Below the pieces are notes generated by a model that did no database searches, had not been told where the DNA came from, and worked only from the letters and a program-made list of their open reading frames with translations. A stretch of DNA of 64,000 nt from Pseudoalteromonas sp. 3D05. GTDB lineage: Bacteria; Pseudomonadota; Gammaproteobacteria; Enterobacterales; Alteromonadaceae. The stretch spans positions 124,001 through 188,000 of the forward strand of contig NZ_PDUS01000005.1 of NCBI RefSeq assembly GCF_002723455.1, read 5' to 3'. Positions within the stretch are counted from its first letter, which is position 1; each line of letters starts with the position of its first letter. Shown one piece after another: positions 53,105 through 62,591 of this stretch. Made by a program: the position numbers and the translations under genes.

Positions 53105-53974
53105 ATGCTAATAATAATAAAGCCAAGTACGAAAAAAAAGCACAAAAAAATGTTTACTTGGTTGTATGAAGAGTGCGAAAAACGGCAAATTTATGTTGAT
53201 ACATTTGCAACTACTGGTGATTTTAACGTTGATTGTGCAAAAATAGCGCAATTAGCTAAGTCGCATGTGCGTGCTGTTGTATTAGGGGGAGATGGTACGC
53301 TTCACCTTGCTGTAAATGCACTACTTAAAACGGGTTGCTCTTTGGCGTTATTACCTTTAGGTACGGGAAATGATTTCGCAAGAGGTTTTGCATGTTCAAA
53401 AGAAGCGTGGCAGCAAGCTGTGTTTGCTGAACAAGAGCAGGCAATTGATATTGGGCAAATTAATAACCGCTATTTTATTAACGTGGCCGGTGTTGGGTTT
53501 GATGCGCATGTTGTTAAAGCGTTACAAGAGAAGTCTAATTTATCGTCTTTGGGTTATAGTCTCGCAGGCTTTCAACATTTATTAAAATATAAACCTGCTA
53601 GATTGAATGGACGCTTTGGTAATGAAATTATTGATCACAAAAATTTGATTACAGTGTTTGCGAATCACCGTTATTTTGGTGGTGGATTAGCCATCGCCCC
53701 AAAAGCTCAATTATCGGATGGAAAATTAGAATGCTATGCCATGCCTGCACATGGATTGTTTTCAAACTTGTATAGTTTTATCCGCTTGTTGTTAGGCTGT
53801 CATCATACAATGCGAGGGTTGAGTTATCAGCGCTTGGATAAAGCGTGTATAACAAGTGAGGGGTTACCTATAGAAGCTGATGGAGAGCTAATAGGCGAAA
53901 CACCTGCAACGATTACGGTACACCCGCAGGCATTACGGTTTTGTGTGCCTTCAGAAAATAAAAAAAGCGCCTAA
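53105..53974 (+). CDS. Diacylglycerol/lipid kinase family protein
   Basis: A 289-residue protein of the DAGK catalytic family (YegS/DgkB-like). The nucleotide motif VVLGGDGTLHLAVNALL lies at about 58-74, LPLGTGNDFARGF at about 82-94, and the second-domain VAGVGFDAHVV follows. The C-terminal acidic site EADGELIGETPATITV is typical. It phosphorylates a membrane lipid, but the substrate is not shown. It is convergent with the EamA transporter gene. Confidence 0.9.
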   Translation: MLIIIKPSTKKKHKKMFTWLYEECEKRQIYVDTFATTGDFNVDCAKIAQLAKSHVRAVVLGGDGTLHLAVNALLKTGCSLALLPLGTGNDFARGFACSKEAWQQAVFAEQEQAIDIGQINNRYFINVAGVGFDAHVVKALQEKSNLSSLGYSLAGFQHLLKYKPARLNGRFGNEIIDHKNLITVFANHRYFGGGLAIAPKAQLSDGKLECYAMPAHGLFSNLYSFIRLLLGCHHTMRGLSYQRLDKACITSEGLPIEADGELIGETPATITVHPQALRFCVPSENKKSA

Positions 53975-53988
53975 CAAGTAGACGCTTT
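53957..53988 (-). terminator. Terminator of the EamA transporter gene
   Basis: AAAGCG (53964-53969) and CGCTTT (53983-53988) form a stem. Read on the minus strand, the left arm continues into TTTTATTTT. It overlaps the 3' end of the convergent lipid kinase gene. Confidence 0.55.
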
Positions 53989-54013
53989 GGCGTTAGTTGC
54001 ACTATTGTGCATT

Positions 54014-54943
54014 CTAACTGGGGATGGAGCTTTTTTGCTGCATAGCTCTTGCTGCAAAAAAAGCGTTAATTTTTTTAGTCGGCGTCAGTACAATAGCGTT
54101 GCCAAGCAATACTAAACTAAACCCTAAAAAGGTATTGGCCTGCCACATAAAGCCTTCAAATAATGTGCTCAAGGTTACTGCTACCAATGGAAACAAAACA
54201 ATAACGTAGCTTGCTCGCTCTGGACCGATATTTTTAAGTAGTGCGAAGTAGCAAGCAAATGCGATAACAGTGCCAAATACGGCTAAATAGATTAATGAAT
54301 ACCAGTAACTCGCTGGTGCTGAAAAGCTCATACTTGCATCACTTACAAGCAAGTAAACGAATAAGCCAACAGCGCTGTACAACATGCCCCAAGCATTGCC
54401 CTGCATTACACCAATGTGTTGTTTGGAGTTTCTCACGCTCACCATATTACCCAATGAAGCCACAAAGGTACCTGTGAGGGCAAGTAGTAAACCGACCAAC
54501 ACCTCATTATTCAGGTCGAACTGCTGCAGCTGTGGCCAGAATAAGCAAGCAATACCTATTACACCTAAAAGGGCACCGAAATAAATACGTTTAGCGATCG
54601 GTTTGCCAAAAAATAAGCGTGTATTGATAATGTTCATTAATAACAGTAATGAAAAGGCGATTGAAGCCATGGCTGAAGTTAAGTGATTTTGCGCCCAATA
54701 CAACATTAGGTAATTTAAACCAAAGTTACACAAGGCTAATAAGGCAAAGAACACATGATCCTTTTTGGTGTATTGCATGGGTAACTTTTTAACGCTTACC
54801 CAACACCACATTATAATAGCGGCAAGTGAAAACCGATAAAACAGCGATGCTTCAACGGCGACATCACCTAATTGAAATTCAATAGCGAGCCATGTTGAGC
54901 CCCAAATGAGTACAGTAATAAGATAAAGCGCAATACTTTTCAT
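54014..54943 (-). CDS. EamA/DMT-family exporter
   Basis: A 309-residue inner-membrane protein with about ten membrane segments in two EamA repeats: LYLITVLIWGSTWLAIEFQL at the start and YLAVFGTVIAFACYFALLKN in the second half. PERASYVIVLFPLVAVTLST is the conserved end region. Such proteins export amino acids and other metabolites. It is divergent from a MocR-type regulator, a common pairing in which the regulator controls the transporter. Confidence 0.9.
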   Translation of the reverse strand: MKSIALYLITVLIWGSTWLAIEFQLGDVAVEASLFYRFSLAAIIMWCWVSVKKLPMQYTKKDHVFFALLALCNFGLNYLMLYWAQNHLTSAMASIAFSLLLLMNIINTRLFFGKPIAKRIYFGALLGVIGIACLFWPQLQQFDLNNEVLVGLLLALTGTFVASLGNMVSVRNSKQHIGVMQGNAWGMLYSAVGLFVYLLVSDASMSFSAPASYWYSLIYLAVFGTVIAFACYFALLKNIGPERASYVIVLFPLVAVTLSTLFEGFMWQANTFLGFSLVLLGNAIVLTPTKKINAFFAARAMQQKSSIPS

Positions 54944-55000
54944 GGCATTGTTCCAAGGTTAATGGAGGGTGTAGATTAAGTGTGTATTTTAGAGTGGTTG

Positions 55001-55045
55001 TGTATACTTAACATATACAGAAAACTATAAATGTAACCTATACAG
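55001..55045. promoter_or_regulatory. TATACAG repeats between EamA exporter and MocR regulator
   Basis: TATACAG occurs at 55014-55020 and 55039-55045, in the same orientation and 25 bp apart. An inverted TGTATA at 55001-55006 makes a dyad with the first. MocR regulators bind paired direct repeats in the divergent promoter region, so this is a good candidate operator. The second repeat ends 36 bp before the regulator's start. Confidence 0.6.
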
Positions 55046-55081
55046 ATTTTATGTCTACCAGGGTTAAACAGGATCAATGCT

Positions 55082-56524
55082 ATGTCACTCGTGGTGAGTA
55101 AAGGTAATCAGGACTTTTTATATCAACAAGTAATGCAGTTAGTACGCGAGTTAAGTGAGCAAGGTACGTTGTTGCCTGGTGAGAAGTTACCTTCGTTGAG
55201 GAAAATGGCAGATAAACTCACTGTAAGCATTCCAACAGTTAAGCTCGCTTATCAAACGCTTGAAGCGCAAGGCTTGGTTGAGGCACGTGAAAAGTCGGGT
55301 TATTTCTTAAAAGCAGCTGCTGTGCAACTGGCAAGACCAAAGCGGATAAAATTAAGCCGAGAGCCGGTGTCGGTAAACATGCAGGTATTGATTGAGCAAG
55401 TCTATGATGCTATTCACAAAGCGGATGTGGTGCCTTTTGGTATTGCGAACCCTGTAGCAGCAGCACCAACAGATAAAATGCTATCACGCACAATGCGCCG
55501 AGTTATGTCTATGGCAGGCAGTAGAGCAATTAACTATGGCGCAATAGATGGTTACGCACCGCTAAAAAAACAACTCATTCATCGTTATTTAGATTTTGGT
55601 ATTGGCATAGATAACCAAGAATTAGTGATCACCAATGGTGCACAAGAAGCCTTAACGATCGCGCTTAAATGTGTTGCTAAAGCAGGAGACGTGATTGCGA
55701 TCGAATCGCCTTGTTATTTTGGTATCATCGAGTTGATCGAAAGTTTGGGCTTAAAAGCCTTGGAGATCCCTTTATGTCCAGATGACGGGATCTGGCTTGA
55801 TGATCTCACTCAGGCGCTGAGTGATCATGATATTAAAGCATGTGTTTTTTCAACTTCGATTAATAACCCTGTTGGCAGTTTTATGCCCAATCATAAACGT
55901 AAGCAATTGGTAGAGCTATTAGAGTCTAATAATGTTGTGTTGATTGAAGACGATGTATATGGCGACTTATACTTTGGGGCTGAGCGTGGTACACCTGCAC
56001 AAGCATATTCCAAAAAAGGATTGGTTATCACGTGTGCTTCATTTTCGAAGACCGCGGCACCCAGTTATCGAGTTGGTTGGCTCATTGCAGGCCAGTTTGC
56101 GCCAAAAGCCCGCCGTTTTAAGCGAGCATTTAGTTGCTCCACCTCATTGATCAATCAGTGGACGCTGTATGAGTTTGTTGCCAGTGGCGAGTATGAGCGC
56201 AATTTAAAGCTGCTCAGGCAAAAGCTGCGTAGTAATAAAGAGCGTATGATCTGGTGTTTGCAGCAGTCGTTACCAACCACGGTGAGAATTAGTGATCCGC
56301 AAGGAGGGTGTGTGATCTGGATTGATTTAGGTAAAGACTACGACAGTGTTAAATTGTTTCATTTAGCATTAGATGAAGGGATCAGTATTACTCCTGGTTA
56401 CATATTCTCAGCGACAAATAAGTATCGGAGCTGCATACGACTAAGCTATGGTTTACCTTGGAGTGAGCGCTTTGAAAACGCGATTGCGAAACTCGGTGAG
56501 TTGTTACATTTAGCGAAGAAATAA
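55082..56524 (+). CDS. MocR-type (GntR-aminotransferase) regulator
   Basis: A 480-residue fusion of a GntR winged helix (GEKLPSLRKMADKLTVSIPT, about 37-56) to a class I aminotransferase fold. NNPVGSFMPNHKRK is near 262-275 and the PLP lysine lies in CASFSKTAAPSYRVGWL near 318-334. MocR proteins use PLP as an effector-sensing cofactor rather than for catalysis. AGGA lies eight bases before the ATG. It is divergent from the EamA exporter, probably its target. Confidence 0.94.
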   Translation: MSLVVSKGNQDFLYQQVMQLVRELSEQGTLLPGEKLPSLRKMADKLTVSIPTVKLAYQTLEAQGLVEAREKSGYFLKAAAVQLARPKRIKLSREPVSVNMQVLIEQVYDAIHKADVVPFGIANPVAAAPTDKMLSRTMRRVMSMAGSRAINYGAIDGYAPLKKQLIHRYLDFGIGIDNQELVITNGAQEALTIALKCVAKAGDVIAIESPCYFGIIELIESLGLKALEIPLCPDDGIWLDDLTQALSDHDIKACVFSTSINNPVGSFMPNHKRKQLVELLESNNVVLIEDDVYGDLYFGAERGTPAQAYSKKGLVITCASFSKTAAPSYRVGWLIAGQFAPKARRFKRAFSCSTSLINQWTLYEFVASGEYERNLKLLRQKLRSNKERMIWCLQQSLPTTVRISDPQGGCVIWIDLGKDYDSVKLFHLALDEGISITPGYIFSATNKYRSCIRLSYGLPWSERFENAIAKLGELLHLAKK

Positions 56525-56586
56525 AAAAGCAGCAATGAGGTAAAGCCAAATTGCTGCTAAAGGGATATCAAATTTTTAAATAACAG

Positions 56587-57384
56587 TTAGTTATTTTTTT
56601 TATAAGTGAATAATTGGTAATCTTTAAGCTCAGGGACTAGTTTTACAAGTTGTTGCTCTTGCTCGGCAATAGTTGAAAAATTTCCGCACAATGCATCGGC
56701 ACGCTTTTCTAGTTGATCAGCTTGTGCCTGAACGCGCTCTTCAATTTGTGCGCCCATATTTTCCATACGTGCTTCAAATGCTTGCATATCGCCGCCAGAA
56801 CCCATTAGTTCTGAACCAAGAGCCATTAAAATACTGCCCATTGATTGCATCATGGCTGATTCAACAGCGCTTTCAATTTGTTCATCAAAGTGGTGTTCAA
56901 AGTTTTCACCAAACTCGTTAAAGCTTTGTTGGCCCATTACAAATGCGCCTTGCTGGTAAAATGTGTCTTCAACTTCAACTTCAATGTCAGCCATAAGATC
57001 ATTAATGCTATCAAAACCTTGGGTGTTAAAAGCATTGGCTACTTCTTCAATAGCCACCCCCGCGATTTTTACACCATCAAGCGCAATGTTAGCGACTTCT
57101 GGTAGCTGGCTGCGTAAGCTATCTGAGTAATTAGTAATAGCTTGACGCTGTTGGCTGTTCAATTGCATTGTTTGTCCGTTAATCACTAAATCAGCATTTC
57201 TGGTAAAGACCATCTTTTGATTATCAGCGGTAAAAATCTCAAGTTCGCTTGGTAAAATTCTTACATCGTTTTGAAACTCGACTTCACACGAATCACCACT
57301 AAATGAGATGTTGGTATCGTGATCATCATGTGCCATTGCGCCTGTAGCAATAAATAAAGAACCGACTAAAAGTAACTTTTTCAT
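56587..57384 (-). CDS. YggN-like DUF2884 exported protein
   Basis: A 265-residue periplasmic protein: signal peptide KKLLLVGSLFIATGAMA, then a region with FTADNQKMVFTRNADLVING and GQTMQLNSQQRQAITNY, the DUF2884 pattern. Alpha-helical sequence follows with many E, Q and M residues (ESAVESAMMQSMGSILMALG) and a tail with one cysteine. The function of YggN is not known. It stands alone. The gene-free stretch 57385-57766 upstream is AT-rich and holds nothing I recognise. Confidence 0.85.
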   Translation of the reverse strand: MKKLLLVGSLFIATGAMAHDDHDTNISFSGDSCEVEFQNDVRILPSELEIFTADNQKMVFTRNADLVINGQTMQLNSQQRQAITNYSDSLRSQLPEVANIALDGVKIAGVAIEEVANAFNTQGFDSINDLMADIEVEVEDTFYQQGAFVMGQQSFNEFGENFEHHFDEQIESAVESAMMQSMGSILMALGSELMGSGGDMQAFEARMENMGAQIEERVQAQADQLEKRADALCGNFSTIAEQEQQLVKLVPELKDYQLFTYKKNN

Positions 57385-57778
57385 TTTTGTAATCCTGTTA
57401 ACTGTTGTTTTTAACGATTGTGTAATTAGTAGTTATCAAGTTTGGTGCCAACTTTTTATTCTTTATTAAACATGGGTTTATGTTTTTTATGGTAGAGGGT
57501 TGATAATAATAACCTTAAATAAATAGCTACATTTTGGTTATTTTGACCAACATTTATAAAAGTATAAAAAATACTTATCGTATCGATAAAAAACTCTCAC
57601 TTTCCAGAATTCAAATTTAGCGCTATTTATTCACATTACTGACATATCACCTTTGTAAGATGAGGCTATGGCTTTACTTTGGTGTTTTTTTATACAGCTA
57701 AATAACATCGAACATTTTTAATTCTGCCAATGACAGTAATCACGCTGTGTTGGTCTAAAACACTTTATGGAGTGGGTT

Positions 57779-57967
57779 GTGGGCAAGACATTTAGTTACG
57801 ATGCGCTAGATGACGATTTTGTTGAAGATGAGTACGAAATGGTTGGGCGTAATCAACACGACAAGAAAAAGCAAAAGGTAAAGAAAAAGTTGGAAGATTA
57901 CCTTGAGCAAAAACGCTTACGTAAAAATTTAGGTGACGAAGACTTTGATGAGTACCTAAGCGATTAA
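57779..57967 (+). CDS. Small charged protein of unknown function
   Basis: A 62-residue protein, acidic at both ends and strongly basic in the middle (HDKKKQKVKKKLEDYLEQKR), probably one long helix. It is similar in style to the PA3496-like small proteins of gammaproteobacteria. An ATG at 57767 is in frame, but GTG at 57779 has GGAG six bases upstream, so it is preferred. The stop is followed by AT-rich DNA before the convergent gpx gene. Confidence 0.7.
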   Translation: MGKTFSYDALDDDFVEDEYEMVGRNQHDKKKQKVKKKLEDYLEQKRLRKNLGDEDFDEYLSD

Positions 57968-58003
57968 ATTAAAATAAAGAGGCTTGTGCCTCTTTATTGC
58001 TTT

Positions 58004-58486
58004 TTATAAACCTAGCGCTTTAATTATGCTGTTTTCAATTGACTGTGGCTTAGTTAAGGGGGAAAACCGCTTTATCGCCTCGCCATCTTTACCGATTAAA
58101 AACTTAGTGAAGTTCCACTTTATCTTTCGCGTTATAAATCCAGGCAATTCAGATTTTAAATGCCTAAAAACAGGATGAGCATGCTCGCCATTTACATCCA
58201 CTTTGCTCATGATTTGAAACTCAACACCGTAATTTAGTAGGCAACCTTGCTTTATTTGTGTTGCATCTCCGGGTTCTTGTTTACCGAATTGATTGCAAGG
58301 AAAACCTATAATAACCAAACCTTTTGAATGGTACTTTTCATGAAGGGTTTGCAGTCCTTCGTATTGAGGGGTAAAACCACATTGGCTTGCGGTATTAACG
58401 ATAAGTACAACTTTATCTTTGAAGTCATTAAATTCAATTTGCTGCCCTTGTAGGCTAGTCGCGCTGAGTTGGTAAAAGTCTTTCAT
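58004..58486 (-). CDS. Glutathione peroxidase family protein
   Basis: A 160-residue thiol peroxidase. The catalytic cysteine lies in NTASQCGFTPQYEGL (about 31-45), with the glutamine in GFPCNQFGKQEPG (about 65-77) and the tryptophan in KWNFTKFLIGKDG (about 122-134). A second cysteine in CNQF is the candidate resolving residue, so the enzyme may use thioredoxin rather than glutathione. It reduces peroxides in the cytoplasm. Confidence 0.93.
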   Translation of the reverse strand: MKDFYQLSATSLQGQQIEFNDFKDKVVLIVNTASQCGFTPQYEGLQTLHEKYHSKGLVIIGFPCNQFGKQEPGDATQIKQGCLLNYGVEFQIMSKVDVNGEHAHPVFRHLKSELPGFITRKIKWNFTKFLIGKDGEAIKRFSPLTKPQSIENSIIKALGL

Positions 58487-58553
58487 AATGAACGCTTATT
58501 ATTATTGTTGACTAAATTCTATCCTGAGTAGCTGAAGACTTAAAGAATAAAAT

Positions 58554-59423
58554 TTAAGCATTGTTAAAGCTCTGTAGTAAATGCTCTATCAAAAGCCTGA
58601 CTCGGTAAGGCATTAAATCTTTGCGGGGGTACACTAACCATGAGGCATTATCAGTGACTTGAAACTCATTGAGCAATGTAACTAATTTACCCGATGCCAC
58701 ATAAGGCTGCACAATATCGCTCGCTAAATGTGCAATCCCCAAGCCAGCTAATGTTGCATTGAGCAGTGCTTGAGGGTGATTGCTACGCCAGTTTCCATTG
58801 ACTTTTACTTCTTTGATATCACCGTCAAAACTAAATCGCCAACGTTTGTTCATAGCAATCAGGCAATTGTGATCAATCAGTTGTAAGGGGGTCTGTGGTG
58901 ATGTATTGGCGGCTAGATATTCAGGGCTAGCTACTAAGGTCATTATTCGTGGGCACAGAGGGCGAGCAATTAAATTAGAGTCTTGCATACGGCCAAAGCG
59001 AATGGCTAAATCAAACCCTTCTTCCACTAAATCGACATTGCGATTGTTAAAGTCCATTTCGACTTCCACCTCAGGGTATCGTTTTACAAATTCAACTATT
59101 TTGGGTGCCACTTTGTTTGCAACAAACTCACCGGCACCAGTAATACGAATTAAGCCTTTAGGCTGCCTTTGTTCCCCTTGCAGCTGGGTGTTGGCATCGA
59201 GTAACTCTTGTTTGATTGCTTTGAGCTTTATTGCATACTCTCTCCCTGCATCAGTGAGGCTGATTTTGCGGGTGGTGCGTTGAAATAATACTGAGCCTAA
59301 GCGGTTTTCTAATTGCTGAACCTGTCGACTTATATGTGAGGTTGAAACGTCCATCGCCTTTGCTGCGTTAGTAAAGCTGCCATGCTCAACTACATGTAAA
59401 AACTCATCTAAACCTTGCCACAT
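58554..59423 (-). CDS. LysR-family transcriptional regulator
   Basis: A 289-residue LysR-type regulator. The N-terminal winged helix contains HGSFTNAAKAMDVSTSHISR and VQQLENRLGSVLFQRTTRKI, and the substrate-binding domain follows (GLIRITGAGEFVANKVAPKI). It is divergent from the alcohol dehydrogenase gene, the usual position for a LysR activator of its neighbour. Neither the effector nor the target is shown. Confidence 0.93.
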   Translation of the reverse strand: MWQGLDEFLHVVEHGSFTNAAKAMDVSTSHISRQVQQLENRLGSVLFQRTTRKISLTDAGREYAIKLKAIKQELLDANTQLQGEQRQPKGLIRITGAGEFVANKVAPKIVEFVKRYPEVEVEMDFNNRNVDLVEEGFDLAIRFGRMQDSNLIARPLCPRIMTLVASPEYLAANTSPQTPLQLIDHNCLIAMNKRWRFSFDGDIKEVKVNGNWRSNHPQALLNATLAGLGIAHLASDIVQPYVASGKLVTLLNEFQVTDNASWLVYPRKDLMPYRVRLLIEHLLQSFNNA

Positions 59424-59445
59424 TATTTTATCTCAAAAGGTAAGT

Positions 59446-59459
59446 AATATACGTATATT
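59446..59459. promoter_or_regulatory. Perfect palindrome upstream of the LysR gene
   Basis: AATATACGTATATT is a perfect 14-bp palindrome starting 23 bp upstream of the LysR gene's ATG, on its side of the divergent promoter region. It fits a LysR-type T-N11-A dyad and may be an autoregulatory site. Confidence 0.5.
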
Positions 59460-59592
59460 GCATTAATTGTTGCAGCTGTGCAAAAGTGATTGCCCGATTG
59501 CCGTCTTTAATTTAAGACTCAAATGCCTACAATGAATGAGTTAAATAATTTCGCTCATCTAAATTGAGCCTCTTCAAAGCAATGGAGCAAGC

Positions 59593-60747
59593 ATGTTAAA
59601 TTTTAGTTTTGCTAACCCGACCAAAATTCATTTTGGTGAACAACAAATCGCGAAAATTAAAAATGAAATCCCAGCAGATGCTAACGTTTTAGTGACGTAT
59701 GGTGGCGGGAGTATTAAAAGTAATGGTGTATACGATCAGGTTGTTGAAGCACTTAATGAACATACTTGGTTTGAATTTGCAGGCATAGAGCCAAATCCAA
59801 GTTATCAAACATGTATGAAAGCCGTTAGTGTAGTAAAGGAAAAACACATTGACTTCATCCTCGCTGTGGGTGGTGGTTCAGTCATTGATGGCAGTAAATT
59901 TATAGCCGCAGCAGCAAATTATGATGGTGAGCCGTGGGATATTCTTGCTAAAGGGGGGATAATTAAATCAGCCATTGCTCTGGGTGCAGTGTTAACGTTA
60001 CCGGCAACCGGTTCAGAATCAAATGGCAATAGTGTTGTTTCGAATCTTGAAAGTCACGATAAGCTACCATTTGCTAGTCCATTAGTGTTGCCAAAATTCG
60101 CAGTACTGGATCCCGTAGTTACTTACTCACTACCAGAGCGCCAAGTTGCTAACGGTATCGTTGATGCATTTGTGCACGCTATGGAGCAATACTTAACCTA
60201 TGATGTGGGTGCTAAGTTACAAGACCGTTTTGCTGAAGGTATTTTAATGACGCTGATTGAAGAAGGCCCTAAAGCATTTAGTGATCCTGATAATTACCAA
60301 GTACGTGCAAATGTTATGTGGTCAGCTACGATGGCGCTTAATGGTTTAATTGGTGCTGGTGTACCACAAGATTGGGCAACGCATATGCTGGGCCATGAAA
60401 TGACCGCAGTATATGGCTTAGACCATGCGCAAACACTTGCGATTGTTTTACCACGAATGATGGCTGAACAAAAAGAAACGAAACGCGGTAAAATTTTACA
60501 GTATGCGGATCGTGTTTTAGGCCTAGATATTAGTGATGAAGAGCAGGCAATAGATCAAGCAATTGCTAAAACCGAGGCGTTTTTCCATAGTGTTAATATG
60601 CCAACACGCTTAAGTGATTATGGCTTAGGCGCAGAGGTAGCAGATAAAATTGTAACTCAGCTTGAACGCCATGGTATGACTGCTTTGGGTGAACGAGAGC
60701 AAGTCACATTAGATAAGAGCCGTGCTATTTTATTAGCCAGTGTGTAA
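59593..60747 (+). CDS. Iron-containing alcohol dehydrogenase, YqhD-like
   Basis: A 384-residue group III alcohol dehydrogenase. The NADPH motif is AVGGGSVIDGSKF (about 95-107) and LPATGSESNGNSVVSN follows. Metal ligands are in IVDAFVHAMEQYLT (about 190-203), HMLGHEMTAVYGLDHAQTLA (about 260-279). YqhD reduces short aldehydes, including those from lipid peroxidation. It is divergent from a LysR regulator and close to a glutathione peroxidase gene, which suggests an oxidative or aldehyde stress role. Confidence 0.93.
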   Translation: MLNFSFANPTKIHFGEQQIAKIKNEIPADANVLVTYGGGSIKSNGVYDQVVEALNEHTWFEFAGIEPNPSYQTCMKAVSVVKEKHIDFILAVGGGSVIDGSKFIAAAANYDGEPWDILAKGGIIKSAIALGAVLTLPATGSESNGNSVVSNLESHDKLPFASPLVLPKFAVLDPVVTYSLPERQVANGIVDAFVHAMEQYLTYDVGAKLQDRFAEGILMTLIEEGPKAFSDPDNYQVRANVMWSATMALNGLIGAGVPQDWATHMLGHEMTAVYGLDHAQTLAIVLPRMMAEQKETKRGKILQYADRVLGLDISDEEQAIDQAIAKTEAFFHSVNMPTRLSDYGLGAEVADKIVTQLERHGMTALGEREQVTLDKSRAILLASV

Positions 60748-60754
60748 CACGCGC

Positions 60755-61054
60755 TTAGCTTAATATTAAAAATAAACCCATACCAACCACCGTGGTGTAA
60801 TAAATGTTGTGTGTTTTATACGCCACTATAATCGCTGCAATTGCTGCACTGAGGTATGGGTTTTGCCAATCTAAATTAATCCCTTCATCATTCACAAACA
60901 CAATTGGCACCCAAATCGCTGTTAGTACAGCGGGAGCGCTAAAACTGAGAAACTGCTGCATTTTAGGGCCTACCTTAAATGGTAAAGCGCTGTGTAAAAA
61001 TAGATAGCGAGTAAAAAATGTAATACAGGCCATAAGTAATATAGTGGTCATCAT
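60755..61054 (-). CDS. azlD: AzlD-family transporter subunit
   Basis: A 99-residue membrane protein with three to four membrane segments (TTILLMACITFFTRYLFLHS, FSAPAVLTAIWVPIVFVN, YLSAAIAAIIVAYKTHNIYY). AzlD is the small partner of AzlC in branched-chain amino-acid export. ATGA overlap with azlC indicates coupling. Confidence 0.9.
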   Translation of the reverse strand: MMTTILLMACITFFTRYLFLHSALPFKVGPKMQQFLSFSAPAVLTAIWVPIVFVNDEGINLDWQNPYLSAAIAAIIVAYKTHNIYYTTVVGMGLFLILS

Positions 61055-61758
61055 TGGTTATGCTCCTTTTTTGTCTGTAAACGACTCACAATGTAACCTA
61101 CGGACATTGCCGTTAAGGCCGCTGCCACAAGCCATAACTCAAAATGTAAGCTTTTTAAAATGGTCGCAATAATACCTGCAGTAATTACTGTAAATAAGGT
61201 GGCAAGATTTTTAATGCCAGGTATCACTAAAGCAATAAAGGTTGCCGCGATTGCAAAGTCTAATCCTAAGTTTGTTAAATCTGGTAATAAACTGCCTGCC
61301 ACAATGCCAATAAGCGTCCATAAGTTCCATGCTATATAAAAACTAAACCCTGCACTTAGGGCATAAATTAAACGTGTTTGAGTTCGATATGCCTTACGGT
61401 GGTGAGAAAAAGCAAACAATTCGTCTGTAAGTACAAAACTCACTGGTAGTCGCCACCGTAGCGGTTGATCAATCACTTTGTGGCGCACAGCCAAGCCATA
61501 TAAAAAATGACGAGAGCTAATGATAAACGTGGTAAATAGAATCGTCAGTAAGGGTGTATTACCTGCCATCAGTTCAATAGCAACAAGCTGTGCCGATCCG
61601 GCAAAGACTAATAGCGACATAGCTTGAGTTTCAAACGCGCTAAAGCCATTTTGGACTGCCAGTGACCCACATAATATTCCCCAAGGTATTACCGCTAGAC
61701 ATAGTGGGAGCATGTCTAAAAAACCTTTTAGTAAGGCGCGCTTTGTGTTTAGTTTCAT
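61051..61758 (-). CDS. azlC: AzlC-family amino-acid exporter
   Basis: A 235-residue membrane protein of the AzlC/YgaZ family: GFLDMLPLCLAVIPWGILCG near the start, MSLLVFAGSAQLVAIELMAG near 47-66 and SSRHFLYGLAVR near 81-92. With AzlD it exports branched-chain amino acids or related compounds. Substrate inferred from family. Confidence 0.93.
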   Translation of the reverse strand: MKLNTKRALLKGFLDMLPLCLAVIPWGILCGSLAVQNGFSAFETQAMSLLVFAGSAQLVAIELMAGNTPLLTILFTTFIISSRHFLYGLAVRHKVIDQPLRWRLPVSFVLTDELFAFSHHRKAYRTQTRLIYALSAGFSFYIAWNLWTLIGIVAGSLLPDLTNLGLDFAIAATFIALVIPGIKNLATLFTVITAGIIATILKSLHFELWLVAAALTAMSVGYIVSRLQTKKEHNQ

Positions 61759-61874
61759 TGTTATTATATTTGTTATTCAATTAATACTTGTAGTCTGCCA
61801 TAGATCAATTAACTCTGAACAGTAAAGATGGTAACTTAGCGAAAGTTTAGTAATTGATGTTTAAAGAGGTAAGT

Positions 61875-62531
61875 ATGGAGAAGCTTAAGGTGTGGGATGG
61901 CTTCATCCGCAGTTTTCATTGGTTGCTCGTTGTAGCGATTGCGACGCTGTATTTTAGTGCTGAAGAGGGCATGATGGAATTGCACTTTATCGCGGGGTAC
62001 TTCACATTAGCCTTGCTGTTAACTCGGTTGGTCTGGGGAGTAGTTGGTAGCCAAACTGCAAAGTTGAGCGCTCTATTGCATTCACCCATTGCTGCGATAA
62101 AGTCATTCAAGATCGGTGATACTAAGCCAGGACATGGAGCAGCTGGTAGCTATATGGTTATCGCATTTTTTATTTTAATTTTGACACAACTAATTAGCGG
62201 TTTGATGACCACGGACGACATTCTAACTGATGGGCCTTTGGTGCAATATGCCTCTAGTAATGTGGTTGAGTGGGCTGGTTGGATTCATCATAATAACTTT
62301 GATCTGCTGTTTTACGCGATTATTTTACACGTTGTGGCCATTATTATTTATCGTATAAAAGGCAAGCAGCTGGTTAAAGCAATGATCACAGGTCGAGCTG
62401 AACAGACACAATCAAGTGATGATGCTGAAGTTGTTAAAGCGCCTTGGTTCGCATTTATTATTTTTGTAACTTTACTCATTGTGTTAATGGCAACGTGGGG
62501 CGCTGAACCATTAATCTATTTGTCTAGCTGA
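61875..62531 (+). CDS. Cytochrome b561 family protein
   Basis: A 218-residue inner-membrane di-heme cytochrome with four or more membrane segments and candidate heme histidines in IRSFHWLLV, MELHFIAGY, WIHHNNFDLL and AIILHVVAI. The frame is open from 61854, but AGAGG lies five bases before the ATG at 61875, which begins at MEKLKVWDG, so that start is used. It is convergent with a cytochrome c' gene; the two probably form an electron-transfer pair. Confidence 0.9.
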   Translation: MEKLKVWDGFIRSFHWLLVVAIATLYFSAEEGMMELHFIAGYFTLALLLTRLVWGVVGSQTAKLSALLHSPIAAIKSFKIGDTKPGHGAAGSYMVIAFFILILTQLISGLMTTDDILTDGPLVQYASSNVVEWAGWIHHNNFDLLFYAIILHVVAIIIYRIKGKQLVKAMITGRAEQTQSSDDAEVVKAPWFAFIIFVTLLIVLMATWGAEPLIYLSS

Positions 62532-62543
62532 GCAAAAAATCGA

Positions 62544-62575
62544 GAAAAAATGGGGCCCTATTGGCCCCGTTTTTT
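62544..62575. terminator. Bidirectional terminator between cytochrome genes
   Basis: GGGGCC and GGCCCC form a stem with a 5-base loop, flanked by AAAAAA on the left and TTTTTT on the right. It can end transcription from both convergent genes. Confidence 0.92.
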
Positions 62576-62591
62576 GTAGAGTCCGTATATC

